Below are positions 8,060 through 14,655 of a stretch of 14,655 bases of DNA, piece by piece. The notes below the pieces were generated by a model. It made no database searches. It saw only the letters and a program-made list of their open reading frames with translations, and was not told the origin of the DNA. Position 1 is the stretch's first letter. Every line of letters begins with the position of its first letter. Source of the stretch: Halieaceae bacterium (GTDB taxonomy: Bacteria; Pseudomonadota; Gammaproteobacteria; Pseudomonadales; Halieaceae); contig JABJAS010000042.1 in NCBI GenBank assembly GCA_018666055.1, positions 1 through 14,655 of the forward strand, read 5' to 3'. The position numbers and the translations under genes are program-made.

Positions 8060-10336
8060 TCAAGCCTCTACCGGCTCCTCTTCATCGACCAACGCGGCAA
8101 CCACCAAAGCGGAGCGGTCTGCGTTGACCGTGACGCTTGCCGAACCGCCCTTTGCCAGCGAACCAAACAACACCATATCCGCCAGTGGCTTTTTGATGTG
8201 CTCCTGTATGACACGCTCCAAAGGGCGAGCACCCATCGTCGCATCGTAGCCTTTTTCCACCAACCACAGTCGCGCCTCTTCATCGACCTCTACCGATACC
8301 TGGCGCTCATCAAGCTGGCTTTGCAATTCAATCAAGAACTTATCCACGACCGTTAAAATGACCTCCTCACTGAGCGGGCCAAATGGCACGATCGCATCCA
8401 GCCTATTTCTAAATTCGGGCGTAAAAGTCCGATTGATCGCCTCGATCGAATCGGTCGAGTTGTCTTGTATTGAAAAACCAATCGACCGCCGACTCACATT
8501 TTCCGCACCCGCATTGGTTGTCATGACTACGATGACATTACGAAAATCCGTTTTGCGTCCGTTGTTATCGGTGAGCGTTCCGTGGTCCATCACCTGCAGC
8601 AATAAATTAAAGACTTCTGGATGCGCTTTCTCGATTTCATCGAGCAACACCACACTATGAGGATGCTTCGTCACTTGGTCGGTCAGCAGCCCACCTTGGT
8701 CATAACCCACGTAACCCGGTGGCGCACCAATCAAGCGCGACACAGTGTGCCGCTCCATGTATTCAGACATGTCAAAGCGCAACAGCTCTAACCCCATTTG
8801 CAATGCCAGCTGGCGGGTCAGTTCGGTCTTTCCAACACCGGTGGGGCCTGCAAGCAAAAATGAACCAATTGGTTTCTGCCCCCCGCGCAATCCCGCTCGA
8901 GCAAGCTTAATGGCACTCACCATCTGAGACACAGCGGCATCCTGACCAAATACGGTCATCTTGAGATTCGCCTCTAGTTTACTCAGCAAGGTTTTGTCGT
9001 CGCTGCTCACCGTCTTGGGTGGTATGCGCGCTATTTTTGCCACGACGGCCTCAATATCGCCGGGGCCGAGTATTTTCTTTCGCTTACTCGGAGACTGTAG
9101 TTGCTGAAACGCACCCGCCTCGTCAATCACGTCGATGGCTTTATCCGGGAGAAAACGATCCGTGATGTACCGAGCGGCCATCTCAGACGCCACCTTTAAT
9201 GCCTTGTCGGTATAGCGAAGTTTGTGATGCGCCTCAAAACGAGACTTGAGTCCTTTGAGAATCTTATAGGCGTCCTCCACGGATGGCTCGAGCACATCTA
9301 CTTTCTGAAAACGACGACTCAGCGCCTTGTCCTTATCGAAAATGCCCCGATACTCGGCGTAGGTCGTTGAGCCGACGCAACGCATTTTGCCTGAACCAAG
9401 CAGTGGCTTGAGAAGATTGCTCGCGTCCATCACACCACCAGAGGCCGCCCCGGCACCGATAATGGTGTGAATCTCATCAATGAAAAGAATGGCGTGATCA
9501 TTTTCAGCTAAATTGGCCAGCAGCCCCTTCAACCGTTTTTCAAAGTCACCGCGATACTTAGTACCCGCCAGCAGCGCGCCTAAATCGAGAGAATAAACGA
9601 CCGCCTCTTCCAGCGTTTCCGGCACCTCGCCGTCGACAATCATTTTCGCCAGCCCCTCGGCAATCGCCGTTTTACCGACGCCTGATTCTCCGACTAGCAG
9701 CGGATTGTTCTTGCGCCTTCGGGCCAGTATTTGAGCCACACGCTCCACTTCGCGTAGCCGTCCAATTAAGGGATCAATATTGCCTGCCTCGGCTTCGACG
9801 TTTAGGTTCGTTGCATACGCATCGAGCGGGCGCTTTTCCGCCGCCTCTTCGGCGCCTTCTGCTTCGCCTGTGACGTCCTCCTGGTCGCCCAGCTCTTCGC
9901 CGTCTTTACCGACGCCATGAGTGATGAAATTCACAATGTCGAGCCGCGAGACATTTTGCGTTTTTAAGAAATACACCGCTTGTGATTCTTGTTCAGAAAA
10001 AATGGCGACCAGCAGATTAGCGCCGGTGACTTCCTGTTTACCCGAGCTTTGCACGTGAAACACGGCACGTTGCAGTACACGCTGAAAACCCAAAGTGGGC
10101 TGCGTGTCACGACCGTCATCGCTGTCGGTTAGCAGCGGCGTGGTTGAGTCAATAAACTCTACCAATTCACCTCGTAACTCATCCATATTGACCTGACACG
10201 CGTTCAACACGGCTGTCGCCGCAGCATCATCCAGTAATGCGAGCAATAAATGCTCTACCGTGATGAACTCGTGGCGGCGCGCTCGAGCCATTCTGAACGT
10301 TTCATTGAGCGTATTTTCAAGTTCTTTACTGAGCAT
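8060..10336 (-). CDS. clpA: ATP-dependent Clp protease ATP-binding subunit ClpA
   Basis: A 758-residue Hsp100 unfoldase (the same size as E. coli ClpA) that forms hexameric rings on ClpP and threads substrates into it. Residues 1-145 form the double Clp N-domain that docks ClpS. A strongly acidic linker follows (about 145-168). The first AAA+ module has Walker A GESGVGKT (216-223) and Walker B LFIDEIH (284-290). The second has GPTGVGKT (497-504), LLDEIEKAH (564-572) and sensor 2 GARPLER (702-708). The ClpP-docking loop is IGF at 619-621, where E. coli has IGL. The ATG follows the clpS TAA with no base between, so the pair is co-translated. No ClpP gene is present in the window. Confidence 0.98.
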   Translation of the reverse strand: MLSKELENTLNETFRMARARRHEFITVEHLLLALLDDAAATAVLNACQVNMDELRGELVEFIDSTTPLLTDSDDGRDTQPTLGFQRVLQRAVFHVQSSGKQEVTGANLLVAIFSEQESQAVYFLKTQNVSRLDIVNFITHGVGKDGEELGDQEDVTGEAEGAEEAAEKRPLDAYATNLNVEAEAGNIDPLIGRLREVERVAQILARRRKNNPLLVGESGVGKTAIAEGLAKMIVDGEVPETLEEAVVYSLDLGALLAGTKYRGDFEKRLKGLLANLAENDHAILFIDEIHTIIGAGAASGGVMDASNLLKPLLGSGKMRCVGSTTYAEYRGIFDKDKALSRRFQKVDVLEPSVEDAYKILKGLKSRFEAHHKLRYTDKALKVASEMAARYITDRFLPDKAIDVIDEAGAFQQLQSPSKRKKILGPGDIEAVVAKIARIPPKTVSSDDKTLLSKLEANLKMTVFGQDAAVSQMVSAIKLARAGLRGGQKPIGSFLLAGPTGVGKTELTRQLALQMGLELLRFDMSEYMERHTVSRLIGAPPGYVGYDQGGLLTDQVTKHPHSVVLLDEIEKAHPEVFNLLLQVMDHGTLTDNNGRKTDFRNVIVVMTTNAGAENVSRRSIGFSIQDNSTDSIEAINRTFTPEFRNRLDAIVPFGPLSEEVILTVVDKFLIELQSQLDERQVSVEVDEEARLWLVEKGYDATMGARPLERVIQEHIKKPLADMVLFGSLAKGGSASVTVNADRSALVVAALVDEEEPVEA

Positions 10337-10708
10337 TTAGTTGTCCTCATCATCGGCAGAGGGTTCTACTTCACACAATAACGGGTGACCGTTATCGCGA
10401 GCAGATTGGTTGACTTGGGAGGCTTTGGTTTCCGCTATGTCTTGGGGGTAAATACCGCAGACACCTTTACCCTGAGTGTGGACCGCCAGCATCACCTGAG
10501 TCGCTTGCTCGCGGTTCATCGTAAAAAATGTCTCTAACACTTCGACAACGAACTCCATAGGCGTGTAGTCGTCATTGAGTAAGATAACGCGGTACAGAGA
10601 GGGACGCTTGAGCTTTGGTTTCGCGGGCGCAACCGCCAATCCGCCATCGTCATCAAAGTCGCTGTCATCGGGCTTCGCCGCGCTGACAACCCGCTTTACT
10701 GCCGACAT
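10337..10708 (-). CDS. clpS: ATP-dependent Clp protease adapter protein ClpS
   Basis: A 123-residue N-recognin that binds proteins with N-terminal Leu, Phe, Tyr or Trp and hands them to ClpA. The pocket motif [11 protein letters not shown] is at 44-54 (N45, D46, M51), and the second contact histidine lies in [10 protein letters not shown] (H77). It is longer than E. coli ClpS (106) because of an acidic N-terminal stretch ([10 protein letters not shown]) and an acidic tail (PSADDEDN). The reading frame is open upstream to a GTG at 10750, but an ideal AGGAGG at 10723-10718, nine bases before the ATG at 10708, fixes the start. It is co-transcribed with clpA. The cold-shock gene cspD that precedes clpS in many relatives is absent. 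Confidence 0.97.
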   Translation of the reverse strand: MSAVKRVVSAAKPDDSDFDDDGGLAVAPAKPKLKRPSLYRVILLNDDYTPMEFVVEVLETFFTMNREQATQVMLAVHTQGKGVCGIYPQDIAETKASQVNQSARDNGHPLLCEVEPSADDEDN

Positions 10709-10717
10709 CTCTTTCCA

Positions 10718-10723
10718 CCTCCT
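10718..10723 (-). promoter_or_regulatory. Consensus ribosome binding site that fixes the clpS start
   Basis: A perfect AGGAGG on the minus strand lies nine bases upstream of the ATG at 10708. It lies inside the longer open frame starting at GTG 10750, which argues against that longer form. Confidence 0.85.
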
Positions 10724-10738
10724 ACTCGTCATGTCCTC

Positions 10739-10744
10739 AGTATA
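10739..10744 (-). promoter_or_regulatory. Possible -10 box for clpS-clpA
   Basis: TATACT on the minus strand matches the -10 consensus at five of six positions and would start transcription about 25 bases upstream of the clpS ATG, with the AGGAGG site inside the short leader. The -35 region at the correct distance (GCTTTA) is a poor match, so this is tentative. Confidence 0.35.
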
Positions 10745-10827
10745 ATCCACCCTCTGGCAAATAAAGCGGTTTCACGACAGATACGCCCTATTTTATTGTT
10801 CGCCACATTCTGGACAACACAACAGGC

Positions 10828-10853
10828 AAAAAAAAGCCCGCTCGAAGCGGGCT
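10828..10853 (-). terminator. Intrinsic terminator of icd
   Basis: On the minus strand a perfect eight-base stem (AGCCCGCT / AGCGGGCT) with a three-base loop is followed immediately by a run of eight Ts. It lies 18 bases beyond the icd stop codon, so it ends the icd transcript and isolates it from the clpS-clpA promoter region. Confidence 0.92.
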
Positions 10854-10870
10854 CACGATCGGTTAAACCT

Positions 10871-12124
10871 TCACATATGGGCGATAACGCTGTCTCCAAA
10901 TGCAGAGCATGACACCAATGTGGCGCCTTCCATCAGGCGCTCAAAATCGTAGGTGACGGTTTTGGCTTGAATCGCTCCATTCATGCCGTCGATGATCAAA
11001 TCCGCCGCGTCGTTCCAGCCTAAGTGTCGTAGCATCATTTCAGCCGACAAAATGAGCGAACCTGGATTCACTTTATCTTGTCCAGCATATTTGGGTGCGG
11101 TGCCGTGTGTTGCCTCAAACAGCGCTACGGTATCCGAAAGGTTCGCACCCGGTGCGATACCGATTCCGCCTACTTGGGCTGCGAGCGCATCGGATAGATA
11201 GTCACCGTTTAAGTTGAGCGTGGCAACCACACTGTAATCACGTGGGCGGGTCAGCACTTGCTGCAACATCGCATCGGCAATCACATCTTTGATCACGATA
11301 TCGTTACCGGTCCGCGGGTTCTTGATGCTCACCCATGGGCCGCCATCAAGTAATTCGCCATCGAACTCCTTCTGCGCTAATTCGTAACCCCAATCGCGGA
11401 AAGCGCCCTCTGTGAATTTCATGATATTACCCTTGTGCACCAGCGTGACCGAGGGAAGGTCTTGCTCAATGGCATACTGAATTGCCTTGCGAACCAGCCG
11501 CTGGGTGCCCTCCTCTGAAACGGGCTTGATACCAATACCCACATTTTCGGGGAAGCGGATTTTCGTGGCACCCATCTCGCCGATAATAAAATCGACGACC
11601 TTTTGCGCCTCAGGCGTGCCCGCCTGATATTCGATGCCTGCGTAGATATCCTCAGAGTTCTCTCTAAAGATCACCATATTGCAATCTCCAGGCTTCTTGA
11701 CCGGAGACGGCACGCCTTCGAACCAACGGACTGGCCGCAAGCAGGTGTAGAGATCGAGTTCTTGCCGCAGCGCCACATTCAGCGAGCGGAACCCGCCTCC
11801 GACAGGAGTCGTTAGCGGCCCCTTAATGGCGACGCTATAGGTTTTAATCGCATTTAGCGTCTCTTCTGGAAACCAATCGCCGTCATACAGCTCAGCCGCC
11901 TTCTCACCGGTATAAATCTCCATCCAGGAAATCTTCTTGGCCCCGTCGTAAGCCTTTGCGACGGCCGCATCCACGACTGAAATCATCACGGGAGAGATGT
12001 CCACGCCAATGCCATCTCCCTCGATGTACGGAATGATGGGATTATTGGGAACATCGATGCTGTTGTCGTCATTGACGACGATCATCTCGCCGATGTCGGG
12101 TACCTTGATGTGTTGATAGGCCAT
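10871..12124 (-). CDS. icd: Isocitrate dehydrogenase, NADP-dependent
   Basis: A 417-residue TCA-cycle enzyme (EC 1.1.1.42) that oxidises isocitrate to 2-oxoglutarate, very close in layout to E. coli Icd (416). Substrate residues are visible in [13 protein letters not shown] (S114, N116, R120), R130 and R154. S114 is the counterpart of the serine that AceK phosphorylates in E. coli. NADP preference is shown by the Lys-Tyr of APKYAGQDK and by the Tyr and Arg of TYDFER near the C-terminus. The ATG at 12124 is preceded seven bases away by GGGGGAG. The frame is open a further 70 codons upstream, but that part has no resemblance to the family. It has its own terminator downstream and a structured leader upstream, and it is divergent from rluE as in E. 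coli. Confidence 0.98.
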   Translation of the reverse strand: MAYQHIKVPDIGEMIVVNDDNSIDVPNNPIIPYIEGDGIGVDISPVMISVVDAAVAKAYDGAKKISWMEIYTGEKAAELYDGDWFPEETLNAIKTYSVAIKGPLTTPVGGGFRSLNVALRQELDLYTCLRPVRWFEGVPSPVKKPGDCNMVIFRENSEDIYAGIEYQAGTPEAQKVVDFIIGEMGATKIRFPENVGIGIKPVSEEGTQRLVRKAIQYAIEQDLPSVTLVHKGNIMKFTEGAFRDWGYELAQKEFDGELLDGGPWVSIKNPRTGNDIVIKDVIADAMLQQVLTRPRDYSVVATLNLNGDYLSDALAAQVGGIGIAPGANLSDTVALFEATHGTAPKYAGQDKVNPGSLILSAEMMLRHLGWNDAADLIIDGMNGAIQAKTVTYDFERLMEGATLVSCSAFGDSVIAHM

Positions 12125-12144
12125 GCTGAAACTCCCCCAAGAAT

Positions 12145-12177
12145 AAAAAAACGGCTTCCCTCGCAAGCGATGGGACC
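12145..12177 (-). terminator. Terminator-like hairpin and T7 run in the icd leader (possible attenuator)
   Basis: On the minus strand a hairpin with stems CCC/GGG and TCG/CGA, capped by a CTTG tetraloop closed by G-C, extended by GGT/GCC at the base with small bulges, is followed by G and seven Ts (12151-12145). The T-run stops six bases before the GGGGGAG ribosome site of icd. Transcripts begun at the extended -10 box near 12235 would reach it after about 80 bases. Its position inside the leader suggests conditional termination; it could instead yield a short stable RNA. Confidence 0.55.
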
Positions 12178-12213
12178 ACGTCGGTGCTTCCTGCAACAAT
12201 GCAGAGCGGACCA
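12153..12213 (-). promoter_or_regulatory. Two hairpin modules with shared flanks in the icd 5' leader
   Basis: Each module begins with TGGTCC and ends with GGAAGC on the minus strand: module A at 12213-12186 (inner CTGCA/TGCAG stem, TTGT loop) and module B at 12178-12154 (the terminator hairpin). A third TGGTCC lies at 12232-12227, overlapping the end of the -10 box. Because arms are duplicated, the first arm of A could pair with the last arm of B, giving a possible switch between structures. Function is inferred only from layout. Confidence 0.4.
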
Positions 12214-12231
12214 TACGCGGGCTAGGGGACC

Positions 12232-12240
12232 ATTTTAACA
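12232..12240 (-). promoter_or_regulatory. Extended -10 promoter for icd
   Basis: TGTTAAAAT on the minus strand combines a TGn extension with TAAAAT (five of six matches to the -10 consensus). Transcription would start near 12225, giving a leader of about 100 bases before the icd ATG. No clear -35 box is seen. The site lies only about 25 bases from the chosen rluE start on the other strand, so the two divergent genes share a compact control region. Confidence 0.5.
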
Positions 12241-12262
12241 CCAAATGAGGCAGACTAGGCGC

Positions 12263-12829
12263 ATGGCGTCTCTTATTGTGTTTAATAAACCCTTTCAAGT
12301 CCTCAGCCAATTCACGGATCGCGATCGACCCCAAGCCCCACGAAGCACGCTGGCTGATTTCCTCGATGCCCCACGGTTTCGCCCGGCGGGCAGGTTGGAT
12401 TACGACTCCGAAGGCCTGCTCCTACTCACAGCGGATGGTCACTGGCAGCAGCAGATCGCGCACCCGCAGTATCGCCACTGGAAAACCTATTGGGTTCAGG
12501 TCGAAGGCAACATTGATCAGATAGCCTGCGATGCACTGGCCGAGGGCGTGCGGTTACGTGACGGGATCACACAGCCTGCGCGCGCCCAGTTAATCTCAGA
12601 GCCAAAAGTGTGGCCACGCCATCCACCGATCCGCGAGCGCAAGACCGTGAGTGACTCCTGGCTCCAAATAGCGATCACCGAAGGGCGCAATCGCCAAGTG
12701 CGCCGGATGACCGCGGCCGTCGGTTTTCCCACGCTGCGACTGATTCGCACCGCTATTGGACCCTGGCAGATCGATGGATTAAAGCCCGGAGAGCACCGCT
12801 TTGCGTCGACTGATGATTTCAAGCGTTGA
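12263..12829 (+). CDS. rluE: 23S rRNA pseudouridine(2457) synthase RluE
   Basis: A 188-residue RsuA/RluB/E/F-type pseudouridine synthase; its E. coli counterpart modifies U2457 of 23S rRNA. The catalytic motif [14 protein letters not shown] is at 43-56, with the catalytic aspartate at D46. The C-terminal [10 protein letters not shown] (140-149) and [10 protein letters not shown] follow as in the family. There is no N-terminal S4 domain, which fits RluE. The ATG at 12263 gives [11 protein letters not shown], the common family start. An ATG at 12245 would add six residues (MRQTRR), but it sits only about five bases past the extended -10 region of icd and has no close ribosome site. The gene is divergent from icd, as in E. 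coli, where nudJ then separates it from mnmA; here only 62 non-coding bases do. Confidence 0.93.
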   Translation: MASLIVFNKPFQVLSQFTDRDRPQAPRSTLADFLDAPRFRPAGRLDYDSEGLLLLTADGHWQQQIAHPQYRHWKTYWVQVEGNIDQIACDALAEGVRLRDGITQPARAQLISEPKVWPRHPPIRERKTVSDSWLQIAITEGRNRQVRRMTAAVGFPTLRLIRTAIGPWQIDGLKPGEHRFASTDDFKR

Positions 12830-12891
12830 CCCAGCGCACGGCTGCCATCATCCTTCGACCCCATTGCTACTAGTCAGGAACGCCCAAAATC

Positions 12892-13992
12892 GTGAACAGC
12901 CCCCCTCACACCGCTCAACAAACCGTCATAGTCGGGATGTCAGGCGGCGTCGACTCTTCGGTCGCGGCATTGCTACTGCTCGAGGCAGGCTATCGCGTTG
13001 AAGGATTGTTCATGAAAAATTGGGAGGAAGATGACGGCACCGATTACTGCACCGCGAAGGCGGATTTAGCAGATGCACAAGCCGTAGCAAAGACACTGGA
13101 TATCCCGCTGCACAGCGCTAATTTCGCCGCTGAGTATTGGGACAGTGTTTTTGCCCATTTTCTCAAGGAGTATCAGGCCGGCCGCACGCCGAATCCCGAC
13201 ATCTTGTGTAACCGAGAAATTAAATTCCGCGCTTTTCTCGACTACGCGACTCACTTGGGCGCGGACCTGATCGCAACGGGGCATTATGTGCGATCGCGTA
13301 CGCATTTAGGCAAAACGCAGTTGTTGAAAGGCACTGATAGCAATAAGGACCAGAGCTACTTCCTCCATCAAGTGGATCATCGAGCGCTTGAGCGAACGCT
13401 CTTTCCGGTTGGCGAGGTCACAAAAGACGTCGTGCGAGCCAAGGCCGAGTCAGCGGGCTTCACTAATGCGCGTAAAAAAGACAGCACGGGAATCTGTTTT
13501 ATCGGAGAGCGGCGTTTTGCCGATTTTCTCGGTCAGTACCTACCGGCACAGCCCGGGCCAATTTGCGCCAGCGATGGGGAGCTGCTCGGCGAGCATCAGG
13601 GCTTGATGTATCACACCATCGGTCAACGTCAGGGCCTCGGTATTGGCGGACTATCCGCCCATCCCGAGGCACCTTGGTACGTAGTGGAAAAGCAGCTTGC
13701 GACGAACACTTTGGTCGTGGCGCAGGGTAACCAGCACCCCGCTTTGTTTCGTGACAAATTGGTCGCTGCTGAAGTGATATGGATCGCCGGGGAGGCCCCG
13801 GCGATGCCGCTCACTTGCCACGCGAAAATTCGCTATCGGCAACCCGATCAAGCCTGCGTCATCAGTCAGCAAGATAAGCGACTCATCGTGACTTTTGAGG
13901 CACCCCAGCGCGCGGTCACGCCAGGCCAGTCAGTCGTTTTTTACGAGAGCGAGGCCTGCCTCGGCGGTGGCGTCATTGAGGCAGCACTGTGA
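12892..13992 (+). CDS. mnmA: tRNA-specific 2-thiouridylase MnmA
   Basis: A 366-residue cytoplasmic enzyme that adds sulfur, relayed by the Tus proteins, to position 2 of wobble U34 in tRNA-Lys, -Glu and -Gln. The ATP PP-loop SGGVDSS is at 17-23. The two catalytic cysteines are C106 (in [12 protein letters not shown]) and C202 (in [12 protein letters not shown]). FMKNWEEDD and GHYVR are also conserved, and [14 protein letters not shown] starts the central domain before a C-terminal beta-barrel. The start is a GTG at 12892; the next in-frame ATG falls inside the PP-loop and would destroy it. A weak AGGA lies 12 bases upstream. The stop overlaps the hflD start in GTGA, giving the conserved mnmA-hflD pair. 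Confidence 0.97.
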   Translation: MNSPPHTAQQTVIVGMSGGVDSSVAALLLLEAGYRVEGLFMKNWEEDDGTDYCTAKADLADAQAVAKTLDIPLHSANFAAEYWDSVFAHFLKEYQAGRTPNPDILCNREIKFRAFLDYATHLGADLIATGHYVRSRTHLGKTQLLKGTDSNKDQSYFLHQVDHRALERTLFPVGEVTKDVVRAKAESAGFTNARKKDSTGICFIGERRFADFLGQYLPAQPGPICASDGELLGEHQGLMYHTIGQRQGLGIGGLSAHPEAPWYVVEKQLATNTLVVAQGNQHPALFRDKLVAAEVIWIAGEAPAMPLTCHAKIRYRQPDQACVISQQDKRLIVTFEAPQRAVTPGQSVVFYESEACLGGGVIEAAL

Positions 13993-14630
13993 CTGAGCGG
14001 ACCGTGATCGAGCAACGCACCCTCGCGCTAGCCGGTGTCGCTCAGGCAGCACGCATCGTCGATCTAGCGGCCAAAACTGGCAGCTGGCCAGCGCCGTTCG
14101 TCGAGACCTCTATTCACTCACTATTTTGTTTCGAGCCGGAGGCCGTTGACTCGGTTTTTGGCACGCCACAGGGCATCCGTCTCGGCTTAGAGCAATTATC
14201 GGCCTGCTTGAGCTTATCTCAGGACGAAACTGCCGCACAGACACTCCGCTACACGCTGGCCATGCTGCAGCTCGAGAAGCGGTTTGCTAAGCGGGATGAC
14301 CTGTTGAGCATTGTTCACACCCGGCTCAAACATGCCGCCTACAGCGCTGATAATTTTTCAAATAATATCAATACTATAAACTCTAATATTGCTGCAATTT
14401 ATCAGGATACGCTCAGTACGCTACCTTACCGAATCAAAGTCACCGGTAGTGCACAACACCTCAACAGCCCCCACGTGGCAGATCTGGTTCGCGCACTGTT
14501 GCTTTGCGGCGTGCGCGCCGCTTTCCTGTGGCGCCAGCTTGGCGGATCACGGCTCAGGCTCATGCTGAGCCGTGGTGAGATCAGAGACACCGCCGCCCGC
14601 CTCGCTCGGGATGTCAGCGCCCTCCATTAA
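13989..14630 (+). CDS. hflD: High frequency lysogenization protein HflD homolog
   Basis: A 213-residue helical protein of the HflD (YcfC) family, the same length as in E. coli. There it sits at the inner face of the membrane and is known for binding the phage lambda CII activator; its normal cellular role is unclear. The most telling region is the C-terminal [20 protein letters not shown] (near 167-186) followed by [12 protein letters not shown], which matches the family signature. The GTG start shares four bases with the mnmA stop, so it is translationally coupled. An unusually AT-rich stretch (14351-14400) encodes an Asn/Ile-rich segment around [12 protein letters not shown]. The final codons and the TAA lie in a short tandem repeat at the window edge. 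purB, the usual next gene, is beyond the window. Confidence 0.94.
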   Translation: MTERTVIEQRTLALAGVAQAARIVDLAAKTGSWPAPFVETSIHSLFCFEPEAVDSVFGTPQGIRLGLEQLSACLSLSQDETAAQTLRYTLAMLQLEKRFAKRDDLLSIVHTRLKHAAYSADNFSNNINTINSNIAAIYQDTLSTLPYRIKVTGSAQHLNSPHVADLVRALLLCGVRAAFLWRQLGGSRLRLMLSRGEIRDTAARLARDVSALH

Positions 14631-14655
14631 GGGAAGCCATTAAGGGAAGCCATTA
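14624..14655 (+). repeat. 13-base tandem repeat at the right edge
   Basis: The unit CCATTAAGGGAAG occurs at 14624-14636 and 14637-14649, followed by six bases of a third copy (14650-14655) where the window ends. The hflD stop codon is inside the first copy. It may be a genuine short tandem repeat or an assembly artefact at a contig end. Confidence 0.85.

Noticed and set aside
10709..10750. Longer ClpS from GTG 10750
   Set aside because: The AGGAGG ribosome site for ATG 10708 and the likely -10 box both fall at or inside this stretch.
12245..12262. Six-residue N-terminal extension of RluE from ATG 12245
   Set aside because: It has no close ribosome site and sits against the divergent icd promoter; family members commonly begin at the MxxLIxFNKPF position. 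Kept as a possibility only.
12125..12334. Annotating Icd with 70 extra N-terminal residues
   Set aside because: The added segment has no similarity to the family, contains the promoter and terminator-like elements, and a strong ribosome site lies just before the ATG at 12124.
13989..14630. Reading hflD as evidence of a nearby prophage
   Set aside because: HflD was named for its effect on phage lambda lysogeny, but it is a core chromosomal gene next to mnmA in gammaproteobacteria.

Overview
This window is ordinary chromosomal DNA from a free-living gammaproteobacterium. I read fourteen protein-coding genes: thirteen complete ones and one cut by the left edge. All are recognisable housekeeping genes. 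Moderately high GC, short spacers, FtsK of about 780 residues, and the orders ftsK-lolA-rarA-crcB-serS, trxB-aat-bpt-infA, clpA-clpS and icd/rluE-mnmA-hflD suggest a marine gammaproteobacterium outside the enterics, perhaps of the OM60/NOR5 (Halieaceae) or Pseudomonas-like type. The exact taxon is inference. No mobile element, CRISPR array, rRNA, tRNA, toxin-antitoxin pair or phage gene was seen, and no gene-free stretch reaches 300 bases.

Layout. From 1 to about 4970 everything is on the minus strand: ftsK, lolA, rarA and crcB are packed with gaps of 2, 1 and -4 bases, and serS follows after 88 bases. From 5230 to 8026 the plus strand carries trxB, aat, bpt and infA. The first three are nearly touching or overlapping; infA has its own likely promoter. 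A hairpin lies between the convergent ends of infA and clpA. From 8060 to 12124 the minus strand carries clpA, clpS (stop and start directly abutting) and icd, which has its own strong terminator. From 12263 the plus strand carries rluE, mnmA and hflD; mnmA and hflD overlap by four bases.

How the genes fit together. Aat and Bpt attach leucine (or phenylalanine) to protein N-termini, ClpS recognises such N-degrons, and ClpA unfolds the delivered substrates for ClpP, so the middle of the window is a nearly complete N-degron pathway around infA. FtsK serves division and chromosome segregation, RarA serves stalled replication forks, LolA carries lipoproteins across the periplasm, and CrcB exports fluoride. 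RluE (23S rRNA) and MnmA (tRNA) modify RNA, SerS charges tRNA, TrxB supplies thiol reducing power and Icd is the TCA-cycle enzyme.

The most interesting signal is non-coding. The icd leader has an extended -10 promoter, two hairpin modules sharing the same flanking hexamers, and a terminator-like hairpin plus T-run ending just before the ribosome binding site. The serS leader carries the same 12-base hairpin-foot/T-run sequence. These look like attenuators or read-through terminators. I found no convincing wholly new protein system.
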